A DNA stretch of 64,000 bases from Magnetococcales bacterium (GCA_011089965.1 JAANAU010000016.1:16108-80107), one strand, 5' to 3'; counted from the first letter of the stretch, positions 44,801-54,084 are shown. Notes: generated by a model not told the origin, from the letters alone. Numbers and translations are program-made.

Positions 44801-45398
44801 GATGGATGGCATGGCCTTGCGGGAGGGGATCGGTCCATTGGAAAACCTGGATGTGGCGGGTTTGATTCCGTTTGAGCCGACCACGCTCGGTTTGGACACC
44901 CGGTATCGGGATCTGTCACTGCGTTGGGAGCGGGAGTGGAGCGGTGATCTGTTTCATTTTTCTCATGTCGGGCTGCAAGATATCGTGGGTGTTGGCCGTT
45001 TGGGTCTGTTGCTCAACGCGGTCAACTACATCCCGCATCCGCGCATTGGATTTCAGGTTTCCCACCTGTGGGCCGGACAGGTGGAGTACGAGCAGGATCC
45101 GTTTGCATTGGATCTGATGTCCCGACAGTATATCCAAAGCAAGGTGACGTATGTGGATCCTGACCGTTTTCGGGCAGTTCTCTGGCACGAACATGTGACC
45201 AAAGCGCGCAGCCATTACCCGTCTGTCGGTGCGTTGGATGGCCATGATCGGGTCAATCTCAAGCTCTCCTGGGAGGATCCATCACAGAGGTACGGGCTGG
45301 ATTTTTTCTGGTTCAATCTGTTGAATGACCGTCAGAATCTGCCGGGTTTGTCACTGGATGACCGTTTCGTGCATGTGAAATTTTCACTGCATTATTGA
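41838..45398 (+). CDS. FecR-domain, TPR and beta-barrel outer-membrane protein
   Basis: 1186 residues from ATG 41838; the in-frame TTG at 41832 is an alternative because AAGGAG lies 11 bp from it. Signal peptide MPWLVPLLLIILLTPVWA. Residues about 30-165 are a FecR domain (IRGDIITTADDGRAAILFSD and PVATASIQGTKWFLSV). Residues about 200-640 hold TPR-type helical repeats (LYLAVAFYQSGQLEAAFGAL, LDPNDPTPHLLRAMI). The last 500 residues look like an outer-membrane beta-barrel, ending with FVHVKFSLHY (terminal aromatic). Convergent with the CHASE2 cyclase by one base, an arrangement often seen for such pairs, where both may sense envelope state. Function unproven. Confidence 0.82.
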   Translation: MPWLVPLLLIILLTPVWAAAPLPRADTSEGVAVEVRGAVDLQLAQEGKQIPLLVQQELIRGDIITTADDGRAAILFSDQSQIKINQNSTVQIGLAPESRNNNPLLKLFKGEVWNTHPKGPPPPLRIQTPVATASIQGTKWFLSVAADGATHVTVQHGQIRLENSVGFVLVEAGQGAEARQGQAPVLIRLVRSEERSQWLYFVPESIRFLQVDARADPQLATIAHQMRLGAWQNAMSALTALPDTQRNTPLGQALEGVALTHDNRLEVALLHIRKARQQWPDAAVLAATEMHTRMVVGDLTAARQLGESARERHPRDPMIATLLKDLYLLKGDLAAADQLTAAMLEQLPDHPLTLLDRAGYLVHADQGDAEALQLLLKGRQWAPFDPDLAIALGALQRRMGEYADSHRTFAALLEQRVQRPEFYYHYGLLASQTRQLPLAHQLFVAARTLQSQITALPGDGIVLLKQGRIKEALQRLQEAVIVQPDSGENHLYLAVAFYQSGQLEAAFGALETAIRLDPNDPTPHLLRAMIHNDRNEPYLALQAARQAEPLLPRRKRGSLDLIQVTRQGLSNVGAALRALGLDYWSYKKAQDVLHVDPYDPDSHFFLGTVHANLSNPISGQSEFAQGILMDPSAMVDPNRHAPLIRQQNHYLTTSLQLGHEADGMANVETLKASGGLEVASGLEYLVQIRRSDQSYYPGANPSPIGLKENGRYDGHDLVLLLGLHPDYANDLYLRAILNRGELNEDQYSGKLALPYIVFTPGLEKTTRHVQWELGGHRRLDPLSHLLFRGYHRSQESVELGTGFLDPFDRYGAQLNRLWFFTGNRRDTAHHSRFDLEEQGVQLKHLLTLGAHQLAYGMDFLTRSLTAADQAQLLALPGPGQVEVQTVLHQVGLNLHVRDRWQWSPEWLAELGMAWQRNRLTPDLTMNPLAASLAPAVNWQSDDALRWQPRLGLVYTPNRQDTWRLAWQENRFPRDVPVAGILAESGQLEMDGMALREGIGPLENLDVAGLIPFEPTTLGLDTRYRDLSLRWEREWSGDLFHFSHVGLQDIVGVGRLGLLLNAVNYIPHPRIGFQVSHLWAGQVEYEQDPFALDLMSRQYIQSKVTYVDPDRFRAVLWHEHVTKARSHYPSVGALDGHDRVNLKLSWEDPSQRYGLDFFWFNLLNDRQNLPGLSLDDRFVHVKFSLHY

Positions 45399-47402
45399 TT
45401 ATTTGGCGGTCATGGTCCAGACCCCGTCCCAGGTTTCGGGTGGGTGTGCCAGCAACCGGTTGCAACGGGTGTGCAAGAGGCGGGTTGGTCCATCTTCGGG
45501 AGCGCGTTGGAGGATCTGTTCCAGAATCCCTGCTGCGTGCTCCCAATCCCCGGCGCGATAGGCGGTCACGGCCCGGGCGTAGTGCGACTCCAGCCAGGAG
45601 AACTCCCCGGAGGCTGTACCGCAGGTGATCAATTGATAGATCTTGACCGGTTGATTTTTCCCTTTGACCCGCACCATGTCCAACTCCCGACAGATGAACC
45701 GGGCATCGAGCTGCTCACGGGTGGTGGCACTGATGATGATGTGCACCCCGTACTCTTTGGTCAATCCTTCCAGTCGCGAGGCCAGATTCACGTTGTCGCC
45801 GATGACGGTATAGTCGAAACGCTGTCTGGATCCCATGTTGCCCACCACCACCTCGCCGGTGTGGATGCCGATGCCGATCTGAATGCCGGAGGTTGCCGAT
45901 GGCCAGGAGGTGAGGAAATGGTGATTCACCGCAGGGAGCGCCTCCACCATGGCCAGGGCGGCCAGACAGGCGGACCGGGCGTGATGGGGATCGTCCAGAG
46001 GTGCGCCGAACAGCGCCATGATGGCATCTCCGATATATTTGTCGATCATGCCCTGATGGGTCAGGACCGGTGCGGTCATGGCATTCAGATAGTGGTTCAG
46101 GAAGGTCACCAGCGCCTCAGGGCCAGGCAATGCTTCGGAGAGACCCGTAAACCCTCGAATGTCGGAAAACAGCACCGAGATCTCTTTGACCTCTCCGCCC
46201 AGTCGGACCAGCTCTGGTTGGCGCAGCAGTCGTTCCACCAGTGCGGGTGCGATGTAATTTCCAAAAATTTTTTTCAATACCTTTTTCTTGCGCAGCGTGG
46301 TGACATGGCCATGCAGGCTCCAGCCCATGGTCCCCAGGGTCAGCAGGGTGATCGGAAAGCCCACGGTACACAGGATGCGATATTGGACAAACAGCGTATA
46401 AATTCCCGCACTGACCATCATCAAAAAACCGACAAACAGGATCAAAACCAGGCCAGGGTGGTTGGCGGCCCACTCTCCGCGCAGCGTGACCAGCCAGATC
46501 CACAGCACTGGCACGATCCAGGGTCCGGGGGACCAGTTGCGCAGCGGATTCGGGTTCAGGATGGTCTCGAAGAGGTGGCCATGGATTTCGACGCCGTGCA
46601 TGCGTTGGCCATCGAACCGGAAAAACGGGGTTGGAAAGCTGTCCGTGCCACTGCCCAGGGCCACGGGGATATTGTTCATGTGACCCACCAGAACCACCTT
46701 GTTCTGGAAATATCCTTTGGGCAGATCGGTATGCCAGTTCAGGGCCTGGTAATAGGAGACCGCAGGCAGGGTGCCCATTGGACCGTGATAGTCGATCAGG
46801 CTGCTGACCCGGGATGGGTTGGGAGAGATGAGCGATGCAAACAGCTGTCCAAGGGAGATGCGTCCTTCCATCTGATCCGGATAGGTGCGGATCACCCCGT
46901 CTCCATCCGGCAGAAAGATGGCTGCTCCGGTGGCATGGGCGGCATGGCGCAACAGGGGGGTTGGTTCCAGCCAGGAGGCTTCCACATGGGTTGGGCGATG
47001 GGTTTGGGCGATGCCGCTTGCCAGGATCACGGGAACCGATTCCTGCATGGCCGCAGCCAGTTGTTGGTCTTCGGTGGGATCCTTGGCGGGTTTGGCAAAA
47101 ATTACGTCAAAGAAGATGAGGCGTGCGCCGGCTAGGTTCAGGGTTTTGATCAGGCGTGCATGCAGGGATCTGGGCCAGGGCCAGGCATGGCCCAGTTCGG
47201 TGCTGGAGGCTTCGTCGATGGCCACGATCACTACCTGACCCGAAACCGGAGTGGCACCCCGCAACCAGAAAAGTCCGTCATGCATCCAGTATTCCAGTTG
47301 GCGTATGGGGGCGCTTTCTGCGCTCATCCACCAGATTCCCCAACCCAACCAGGCCAGACAGAGGCTGATCAGCAGGGTGCGGATCAATGGCGCATGGGTC
47401 AT
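45399..47402 (-). CDS. CHASE2-domain adenylate/guanylate cyclase
   Basis: 667 residues from ATG 47402, which overlaps the rsmB stop by ATGA; the frame upstream lies over rsmB and is not coding. An N-terminal helix and a CHASE2 sensor (PVSGQVVIVAIDEASSTELG and the ending MHGVEIHGHLFETIL) face the periplasm, then about three helices, then a class III cyclase domain with metal aspartates in VLFSDIRGFTGLSE and IGDAIMALFG. DYTVIGDNVNLASRLEGLTK and KGKNQPVKIY complete the domain. It should make cAMP (or cGMP) in response to an envelope signal. A final helical tail has TPR-like character. Confidence 0.88.
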   Translation of the reverse strand: MTHAPLIRTLLISLCLAWLGWGIWWMSAESAPIRQLEYWMHDGLFWLRGATPVSGQVVIVAIDEASSTELGHAWPWPRSLHARLIKTLNLAGARLIFFDVIFAKPAKDPTEDQQLAAAMQESVPVILASGIAQTHRPTHVEASWLEPTPLLRHAAHATGAAIFLPDGDGVIRTYPDQMEGRISLGQLFASLISPNPSRVSSLIDYHGPMGTLPAVSYYQALNWHTDLPKGYFQNKVVLVGHMNNIPVALGSGTDSFPTPFFRFDGQRMHGVEIHGHLFETILNPNPLRNWSPGPWIVPVLWIWLVTLRGEWAANHPGLVLILFVGFLMMVSAGIYTLFVQYRILCTVGFPITLLTLGTMGWSLHGHVTTLRKKKVLKKIFGNYIAPALVERLLRQPELVRLGGEVKEISVLFSDIRGFTGLSEALPGPEALVTFLNHYLNAMTAPVLTHQGMIDKYIGDAIMALFGAPLDDPHHARSACLAALAMVEALPAVNHHFLTSWPSATSGIQIGIGIHTGEVVVGNMGSRQRFDYTVIGDNVNLASRLEGLTKEYGVHIIISATTREQLDARFICRELDMVRVKGKNQPVKIYQLITCGTASGEFSWLESHYARAVTAYRAGDWEHAAGILEQILQRAPEDGPTRLLHTRCNRLLAHPPETWDGVWTMTAK

Positions 47403-48733
47403 GTGAGTCGTTGCAAACGGCTGATGAAGAATCCATCCATGGCGTGCATGCCCGGATCGAAACGACAATCTCCGCAGGGTGTGATGGCGTTGTCCGGCAT
47501 GAACGGTGTGGAGGGTGGGATCGGCAGGCGTTGCCAGTTCGGGTGGTGGTGCAGAAAGCGGTTGATCTGTTCCACCCCTTCTTCCGGCTCCACAGAGCAG
47601 ACCGCATAGACCAGGGTGCCTCCCGGCAGCAGGTGGCGGGCGACATTGTCGAGCATGAGTTGTTGCAATGCGGCCATGCGGGTTGGGTCTGCGGGTTGGC
47701 GTCGCCATTTGATTTCCGGATGGCGTCGGATCACCCCGGTGCCTGTGCAGGGCAGATCGGCCAGGATTTTGTGAAACTGTCGTTCTCCCAGCACTGTTTC
47801 CCGGGTGGCATCGCCGTGGAGTGTGGTGACGCGCGTTGCCCCCAGACGGTGCAGATTGGTTTGCAGTCGTTGCAGGCGTCCGGCATGGAGATCGACTGCC
47901 AGGATATTGGCCTGATTGTGGGTGAGATCGGCCAGTTGGGCGCTTTTGCCTCCTGGAGCTGCGCACAGGTCGAGAATTTCTTCTCCGGGTTGGGGGGTGA
48001 GCAGCCAGGCAGGCCATTGGGCAGCGGCATCCTGGACTGCAAACCATCCTTCCTGGTAGCCAGGCAGGTTCTCCACGGTTCCGGTTTTGGAGATCATGAT
48101 GCCGTGTGGGGTATGGGGGTGGGGTTGGGCATGGGGGGTCAGCGCGGTCAACAGGGAGTTGCGGTCGGTTTTGAGACTGTTGATGCGCAGTGTCAGGGGT
48201 GGAGGGGTGTTATTGGCGATCAATCGTTGGGTTGTGGTTTCGAATCCGTGTTCCTGACACCAGCGATTGACCATCCATTCCGGGTGGGAGTGGCGCAGGG
48301 CCAGTTGGGAGATGGGGTCGGTGATGGTTGTCAGCAGTTCTTCCGGGTTGCGATTCACGGCCTGGCGCAACAGGGCATTGACGAATCCGGCTTTGGGGTG
48401 TTCGGGTGAGTTTTTGACCAGTTCCACGGCCTGGTGGATGGCGGCACGGGTTGGAATGCGCAAGAACATGGCCTGATAGAGTGCCGTGCGCAGGACTGCG
48501 TGCAAAAAGTGTCGTCCTTTGGGGAGTGGGCGGGTCAGACATGATTTCAGCACGGCATCGAGCAGGGTCAAATGGCGTATGGTTCCGGCAGTGATTTCCA
48601 GAGTCAGGGCGCGGTCTCGTGGGTCCAGTTCGGTCAGCTGGTGTTCATCCAGCATCAAGGCCAATCCGTCGCGTGTCACCCGCATGACGGCCTCGACTGC
48701 CAGGCGACGTGCAAGAGATGGTTTGATTCCCAT
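47399..48733 (-). CDS. rsmB: 16S rRNA m5C967 methyltransferase RsmB
   Basis: 444 residues from ATG 48733 (a TTG three codons upstream is also in frame). N-terminal NusB-like domain (ARRLAVEAVMRV, HAVLRTALYQAMFL, FVNALLRQ), then a SAM methyltransferase domain with DLCAAPGGKSAQL, LADLPCTGTGVIRRHPEIKW and catalytic Cys in LVYAVCSVEPEEG. It methylates C967 in 16S rRNA. The stop overlaps the CHASE2 cyclase start, an unexpected partner. Confidence 0.96.
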   Translation of the reverse strand: MGIKPSLARRLAVEAVMRVTRDGLALMLDEHQLTELDPRDRALTLEITAGTIRHLTLLDAVLKSCLTRPLPKGRHFLHAVLRTALYQAMFLRIPTRAAIHQAVELVKNSPEHPKAGFVNALLRQAVNRNPEELLTTITDPISQLALRHSHPEWMVNRWCQEHGFETTTQRLIANNTPPPLTLRINSLKTDRNSLLTALTPHAQPHPHTPHGIMISKTGTVENLPGYQEGWFAVQDAAAQWPAWLLTPQPGEEILDLCAAPGGKSAQLADLTHNQANILAVDLHAGRLQRLQTNLHRLGATRVTTLHGDATRETVLGERQFHKILADLPCTGTGVIRRHPEIKWRRQPADPTRMAALQQLMLDNVARHLLPGGTLVYAVCSVEPEEGVEQINRFLHHHPNWQRLPIPPSTPFMPDNAITPCGDCRFDPGMHAMDGFFISRLQRLT

Positions 48734-48758
48734 GGTATCCAAGAGTGATACGTCAACA

Positions 48759-48932
48759 TTAGGGGTCCAGGGGGGTTACCCCCCTGGTGGGGTCCAGGGG
48801 CAAAGCCCCTGGGACTTTAATCTTTTATTTTTTTTAAACATAAAATATTTAATAATTTTTTATGTTTAAAACATAAAACATTAAAACCCTGGGGGATGAA
48901 TCCCCCAGACCCCCTCTTTTTTTTCAATCCTT
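48759..48932 (+). repeat. dispersed triple-hairpin element, copy 9 (full)
   Basis: Forward orientation between rsmB and rpe. The second hairpin is GGGGCAAAGCCCC rather than GGGGTGAAACCCC, the same variant class as copy 12 (GGGGCAAGGCCCC) and related to copy 13 (GGGGCGTTGCCCC). The core has no clean tandem array. It ends CCCCCTCTTTTTTTTC six bases before the gene-end region. Confidence 0.92.
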
Positions 48933-48937
48933 TGTGC

Positions 48938-49594
48938 TCATGCGCTGGCATTGGCGCGTAACGTCCGGATCACATGCGCATAATCGGGCTGGGAAAAGAC
49001 CGCGGAACCGGCCACGAAGAGATTCGCACCAGCCTTGGCTGCGGCTCCGATATTGTCCGGTTTGATGCCCCCATCCACCTCGATATGCACGTTCAATCCC
49101 CGTTCGTCGATCATGCGCCGCAAGGAACGGATCTTGTTCAATGCCTGGGGAATGAACGATTGACCCCCGAAACCAGGATTGACGCTCATCACCACCACCA
49201 TGTCCACCAGATGCAGAACATTGGACAGATTGCACAACGGTGTGGCCGGATTGAGCGCCACACCCACCCGACACCCTGACTCACGCACCAGATTCAAGGT
49301 GCGGTCCAAATGCAACGTGGCCTCGGCATGAACCGTAAGAATGGCTGCTCCGGCCTGAATATAGGCCGGAACATAAACATCCACCGGGGAGATCATCAAA
49401 TGAACATCCAGAGGCCTGGTGGCAACCCTGGCAATGGCCTGAACCACCAGAGGACCAATGGTCAGGTTGGGCACGAAATGACCATCCATCACATCCACAT
49501 GGATCAGATCCGCACCTGCCTGCTCCACGGCGCGGATCTCCTCACCCAAACGGGCAAAATCGGCAGAGAGAATCGAAGGGGCGATCTGAATCAT
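48938..49594 (-). CDS. rpe: ribulose-phosphate 3-epimerase
   Basis: 218 residues from ATG 49594 (MIQIAPSILSADFARLGEEI); the frame is open upstream but lies over htpX. Beta-alpha barrel with metal ligands in LIHVDVMDGHFVPNLTIGP, PLDVHLMI, VNPGFGGQSFI and VDGGIKPDN. It interconverts ribulose-5-phosphate and xylulose-5-phosphate. Start overlaps the htpX stop by ATGA. Confidence 0.97.
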   Translation of the reverse strand: MIQIAPSILSADFARLGEEIRAVEQAGADLIHVDVMDGHFVPNLTIGPLVVQAIARVATRPLDVHLMISPVDVYVPAYIQAGAAILTVHAEATLHLDRTLNLVRESGCRVGVALNPATPLCNLSNVLHLVDMVVVMSVNPGFGGQSFIPQALNKIRSLRRMIDERGLNVHIEVDGGIKPDNIGAAAKAGANLFVAGSAVFSQPDYAHVIRTLRANASA

Positions 49595-50445
49595 CGGGAG
49601 TGAACCATCCTTTGCAAACGGGTGATCCGTTCCGCCATGGGCGGATGGGTGGAAAAGAGTCCCGCCACCAAACCTCCGGCAAGCGGGGAGACGATGAACA
49701 GGTGGGCCGTGGCCGGATGGTCCGCAGCCCCCTGCAATGGGATCTGCCGACTGCCTCGATCCAGTTTGTGCAGGGCAGATGCCAGCCATAAAGGATTGCC
49801 GCACAAATGGGCACCCCCTTCATCCGCATCGTATTCCCGTGCCCGTGATACCGCCATCTGAATCAACATGGCAGCCATGGGGGCAACGATCAGCATCACG
49901 ATTTCACCGATGAAACCCCGTCCGGAATCCCCCTCTTCATCAGATCGGGAGGAGGAGAAGAGTCCGGCAAAGTTGGCGACCGTGGTGATGGCCCCGGCCA
50001 ATGTGGCGGTGACCGTGCCGATCAGGATGTCGCGATGCTGGACATGGGCCAGTTCATGGGCCATCACTCCGGCCAGCTCCTCCCGTGTCAGGATGTGCAG
50101 AATCCCGGTGGTGGCTGCAACGGCGGCATGCTCCGGATCACGTCCAGTGGCAAAGGCATTGGGAGAGGGATCGTCGATGATATAGACACGGGGCATGGGC
50201 AGATTGCCTCGACGTGCCAACTCCTGCACGATGCCATACAACTCCGGAGCCTGGCCTGGTCCCACCTCAATGGCGTTGTACATGGAGAGAATGGCCTGAT
50301 CCGAGTTCCACCAGGCCCAGAAATTCATCCCGGCAGCCAGCAGCAATGCCACCATCATCCCTTCCCGTCCGCCCATGACCTGACCGATTCCGAGGAACAG
50401 ACCGGTCAACAGCGTCATCAACAGCAGAAATCGCAGATGGTTCAT
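49591..50445 (-). CDS. htpX: membrane metalloprotease HtpX
   Basis: 284 residues from ATG 50445, set by AGGAG 9 bp upstream. Four membrane helices, zinc motif HELAHVQHRD, third ligand in AREYDADEGGAHLC, and PNAFATGRDPEHAAVAATTG, the family lead-in. It degrades misfolded inner-membrane proteins. Overlaps rpe by 4 bp. Confidence 0.97.
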   Translation of the reverse strand: MNHLRFLLLMTLLTGLFLGIGQVMGGREGMMVALLLAAGMNFWAWWNSDQAILSMYNAIEVGPGQAPELYGIVQELARRGNLPMPRVYIIDDPSPNAFATGRDPEHAAVAATTGILHILTREELAGVMAHELAHVQHRDILIGTVTATLAGAITTVANFAGLFSSSRSDEEGDSGRGFIGEIVMLIVAPMAAMLIQMAVSRAREYDADEGGAHLCGNPLWLASALHKLDRGSRQIPLQGAADHPATAHLFIVSPLAGGLVAGLFSTHPPMAERITRLQRMVHSR

Positions 50446-50567
50446 AAGCCACTCTCCTGTCTGAAATCGATGAAGGGGACTATGCAATAGATAGTCTTTG
50501 TGCCCGGGAAGTTCAAGGGTGGAGAAGGAATGATTCCAGGAAAACAGAAGTGTGATTTATTGAATAC

Positions 50568-50763
50568 AGGTATCCAACGATTGAAAAAAAGAGGGGGTCT
50601 GGGGGATTCATCTCCCAGGGTTTTAATGTTTTCATGTTTTCATGTTAAAAAATAATTTATTAATATTTTTGTTAAAAGATTTAAAAGATTTAAAAGATTA
50701 AAGTCCCAGGGGTTTCACCCCTGGACCCCACCAGGGGGGTAACCCCCCTGGACCCCTGATCAT
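50568..50763 (-). repeat. dispersed triple-hairpin element, copy 10 (full)
   Basis: Reverse orientation between the htpX start and the mnmE end. Purine run at 50583-50595, the CTGGGGGATT palindrome has one mismatch (CATCTCCCAG), and the core has two or three TTTAAAAGA units. The remaining gap to the mnmE stop holds nothing seen. Confidence 0.9.
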
Positions 50764-50801
50764 GGGTATTCTCTCATGATTGCAATCCATTCCGCCCCTT
50801 G

Positions 50802-52187
50802 CTATTTGCCAATGCAAAACGTGGCAAAAATACGATCCAGCAACTCGTCGTGCGTCACCTCACCACTCAACTCTCCCAACGCCGCCAACGCTGCACGTAC
50901 CGGTAATGCAACAGCTTCCGCAGGTTTGCCATGCACCATCCACGCTTCACACTCTGCCAACGCATGCACAGCCCGCTCCAACGCCTCCTTCTGACGCACC
51001 GCCATCACCAGAGCACCTGCCCCCTCCAACGAAACCGGCATCATCCGCGCCACCATCAACCGCTCCAACCCCTCAAAACCCATACCCGTCACAGCCGATA
51101 CCTGTACCGCTTCCACCCCGGTCAGTACAGGCAACTCCCCAATCCCCAGATCGATCTTGTTCCAAACCGCAATCACCAACCCGTCCGGCATCCCGGTCAA
51201 CAACTCCTGATCGGCAGCAGTCAGCCCCTGTTGGGCATCCATGACCAAAAGAATACCGTCGGCCTGCGTCAACTGTGCGCGTGTCACCGCAATCCCTTCG
51301 GCCTCCACCGGTTCATCCGTCACACGCAATCCAGCGGTATCGGTCAAAATCACCGGCATGCCAGCCAATTCCACCTGGCTCTCAATGCAATCGCGGGTGG
51401 TTCCAGGATGAGGAGCCACCAACGCCCGTTTGCGACCCAACATCCGGTTGAACAGACTCGACTTGCCCACATTGGGACGCCCGGCGATCACCCAATGAAA
51501 TCCATCCTGCAACCGGATTCCCTGTTGGGCACTGCGCAACAACCCCCCCAGATCGGTCAAAACCGTGCTGACCGCCCGCAACAATCCCCCATCCGACCAG
51601 GGAGCAATATCCTCATCCGCAAAATCCAGTCCAGCCTCCAGATGCGCCAGAATCTCCAACACCCCGTGGCGCGCCTGACCAATGCGCATGGATAAGGTTC
51701 CGTCCAACTGACGCACCGCCTCGCGGGCAGCACGTGGTGTTGCCGAGTGGATCAAGGCAGCCACGGCTTCGGCCTGGGTCAGATCCATTTTGTTGTTCAA
51801 AAAGGCGCGTCGGGTGAATTCCCCGGGTTGGGCCGGACGGAAGCCGCATTGACGCAACTGTTCCAATACGGCGTGTGCCACCACAGGTGAGCCGTGCAGT
51901 TGCAACTCCACCACCTCTTCACCCGTATAAGAGTGGGGTGCTGGAAAAAAAACCACCATGGCCTGATCCAGCACCTCCCCCTCGGCCAGCAGATTCAAAC
52001 GTCGCAAGAGGCGCGGAGTGAAGCTCTCCCTTTGGACGGCCTGACCATCCGGACGCTGCAACATGGGGAGTACACGTTGCAGCGCATCATCTCCGCTCAC
52101 CCGGATCACCGCCAGCGCCGAGGTGCCGGGGGGAGTGGCCAGGGCAGCAATCGGCGTCCCGTCCAACTCCGCACCACGCACGATCAT
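50802..52187 (-). CDS. mnmE: tRNA uridine-5-carboxymethylaminomethyl GTPase MnmE
   Basis: 461 residues. N-terminal tetrahydrofolate-binding domain (IAALATPPGTSALAVIRVSG, HSYTGEEVVELQLHGSP), inserted GTPase domain with G1 GRPNVGKSSL, G3 DTAGL and G4 NKID, and the C-terminal FCIGK with the essential cysteine. With MnmG it modifies wobble uridines. It lies four bases after yidC in the origin-type gene block. Confidence 0.98.
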   Translation of the reverse strand: MIVRGAELDGTPIAALATPPGTSALAVIRVSGDDALQRVLPMLQRPDGQAVQRESFTPRLLRRLNLLAEGEVLDQAMVVFFPAPHSYTGEEVVELQLHGSPVVAHAVLEQLRQCGFRPAQPGEFTRRAFLNNKMDLTQAEAVAALIHSATPRAAREAVRQLDGTLSMRIGQARHGVLEILAHLEAGLDFADEDIAPWSDGGLLRAVSTVLTDLGGLLRSAQQGIRLQDGFHWVIAGRPNVGKSSLFNRMLGRKRALVAPHPGTTRDCIESQVELAGMPVILTDTAGLRVTDEPVEAEGIAVTRAQLTQADGILLVMDAQQGLTAADQELLTGMPDGLVIAVWNKIDLGIGELPVLTGVEAVQVSAVTGMGFEGLERLMVARMMPVSLEGAGALVMAVRQKEALERAVHALAECEAWMVHGKPAEAVALPVRAALAALGELSGEVTHDELLDRIFATFCIGK

Positions 52188-52191
52188 GACC

Positions 52192-53817
52192 TTATTTGGA
52201 CTCCATTTTCATGATGTAACCCTGCTGGGCAATCGACAGCACATTGTTGACCAGCCAATAAAGCACCAAACCTGCCGGAAATGAAAGAAACATCACCGTA
52301 AAGATCACCGGCAGAAACAGCATCACCTTGGCCTGTACCGGATCTGCCGGAGCCGGGTTCATTTTGGTCTGGATGAACATGGTCGCCCCCATCAAAAGTG
52401 GCAACACATAATAGGGATCCATCACCGACAGATCATCGATCCACAAAATCCAGGGGGCCTGACGCATCTCCACCGACAGGAACAACACCTTGTACAACGC
52501 AAAAAAGACCGGAATCTGCACCACTATCGGCAAACACCCGCCCAGCGGGTTGACCTTGTTTTCCTGGTACATGCGCATGGTTTCCTGTTGCAGCATGGCC
52601 TTGTCATGGGCATAGAGCTTTTTCAACTCCTCCATTTTGGGTGCAAGCTTCTTCATGGCATTCATCGAGCGGTAGCTCTTGGTGGCCAGCGGGAAGAAAA
52701 GCAGTTTGATGATCACGGTCAGCATGATGATCGCCATGCCGTAGTTGTGGAGAAAGTCATTGAAAAACAACAAAATCTCCACAAGCGGCACAGCCAGGAA
52801 ATGAAACCAGCCATAATCCATGGCCCGTTCCAGTTTGAAAGCGCTTGCTTCCAGGGTGCGCACCTCTTTGGGTCCGATATACAGTTGGGTGGAGCGTTCC
52901 AGAGAGGCGCCGGCAGCCAGTTCCTGTTTGGCGGACACCATGCCGATGCGGTGGGTGGGTTCGTCGTAATCGAAATAGAATTTCTTCATGCCGGTCTGAT
53001 CCGGCACCACGGCGGCCAGGAAATATTTGTCGCTGTAACCGGCCCATCCCTCCTGGGCATTGATGCGCTGATCCTGTTTTTTCAGCTCTTCATAGGGATG
53101 TTGCACGCGCATGTTGTCCAGATATCCCATGGGGCCTTCAAAATCCGAAACAGCCATGGCCTGCTGTTCCGTGAGTTTTGGCTCGATGCGGGCAAAATGC
53201 GAAAAGTGAAACAGGGTGAGGGGTTTGTCTGTGGCATTGACCACGCGGTCTGTGGTCTGGATCAGGTAGGAACCGGGTTGAAATATGAATTTTTTCTCAA
53301 ATTTCAAACCTTTGCCGTTATCCCATACCAGGGTCAGAGGGGCATTCGGTCCGATGGGACCGCTGCCGACCCGGTTCCACAGGGTTTTGCGGTTGGGCAG
53401 TTCCACCCCCACTTCGCCCAAAAATCCGCTCTCCTCAAAGAAAAGATTGGGGCCAGAGGCGGACATGAATTCAATCGGTTTGCCCGCTGGAGGCAACTGA
53501 TCAAAATGTTTCAACAGTTTCACCTGGCTGATGGTGGCGCCCAGATTGGAGATCTGGCCGTGCAGCACGTTATTGGTGAACTCGAACTGTTGTTCCTTTG
53601 GGTTGTCACTGTCCTGGATGCGAGCCTGGGCATGCTGGGGGGGTGGGGGTTGGGCCGGGGTTTGCTCCTGAGTTGTTTTCTGTTCAGGGGTGGCATTTTC
53701 CTGGACGGATTGCTCCACAGCGGTTGGTGGTGGGGCGAAATAGATTTCGGAGATGGTCTGATAGACCACCAGCAGGACGAACGACAAGGTGATGGCCAGG
53801 AGATTGCGCTGGTCCAT
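52192..53817 (-). CDS. yidC: membrane protein insertase YidC
   Basis: 541 residues. N-terminal helix (NLLAITLSFVLLVVYQTI), a Pro/Gln-rich linker, the large periplasmic P1 beta domain (about 70-330) and the conserved C-terminal insertase helices (YGMAIIMLTVIIKLLFFPLA, SYRSMNAMKKLAPKMEELK, GGCLPIVVQIPVFFALYKVL and the terminal VLYWLVNNVLSIAQQ). It inserts and folds inner-membrane proteins alone or with SecYEG. Lies between yidD and mnmE. Confidence 0.98.
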   Translation of the reverse strand: MDQRNLLAITLSFVLLVVYQTISEIYFAPPPTAVEQSVQENATPEQKTTQEQTPAQPPPPQHAQARIQDSDNPKEQQFEFTNNVLHGQISNLGATISQVKLLKHFDQLPPAGKPIEFMSASGPNLFFEESGFLGEVGVELPNRKTLWNRVGSGPIGPNAPLTLVWDNGKGLKFEKKFIFQPGSYLIQTTDRVVNATDKPLTLFHFSHFARIEPKLTEQQAMAVSDFEGPMGYLDNMRVQHPYEELKKQDQRINAQEGWAGYSDKYFLAAVVPDQTGMKKFYFDYDEPTHRIGMVSAKQELAAGASLERSTQLYIGPKEVRTLEASAFKLERAMDYGWFHFLAVPLVEILLFFNDFLHNYGMAIIMLTVIIKLLFFPLATKSYRSMNAMKKLAPKMEELKKLYAHDKAMLQQETMRMYQENKVNPLGGCLPIVVQIPVFFALYKVLFLSVEMRQAPWILWIDDLSVMDPYYVLPLLMGATMFIQTKMNPAPADPVQAKVMLFLPVIFTVMFLSFPAGLVLYWLVNNVLSIAQQGYIMKMESK

Positions 53818-53874
53818 GGCAGATATCCTAAAGAGTGTGTGTGTGATAGGGGATTGAAAAATAAAAAATGATCT

Positions 53875-54084
53875 TCACGGGACCGGATCCAGACCACCCG
53901 GATGCCACGGGTGACATCGGCTCAACCGTCGCAACATGAGCCACCCTCCTTTCCAAGCCCCATGCCGGGTAATGGCTTCGGCAGCATAGTGGGAACAACT
54001 CGGATAAAAACGGCAACTCATCGGCAACAAAGGCGCAATCACCCATTGATACAAACGGATGATGCCGAGCAGGAGATGACGCAT
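53875..54084 (-). CDS. yidD: membrane protein insertion efficiency factor YidD
   Basis: 69 residues. [27 protein letters not shown] with the three conserved cysteines, [20 protein letters not shown] and GGLDPVP are diagnostic. It overlaps the rnpA end by 46 bp. Between yidD and yidC lies a 57-bp gap with no further gene. Confidence 0.97.
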   Translation of the reverse strand: MRHLLLGIIRLYQWVIAPLLPMSCRFYPSCSHYAAEAITRHGAWKGGWLMLRRLSRCHPWHPGGLDPVP

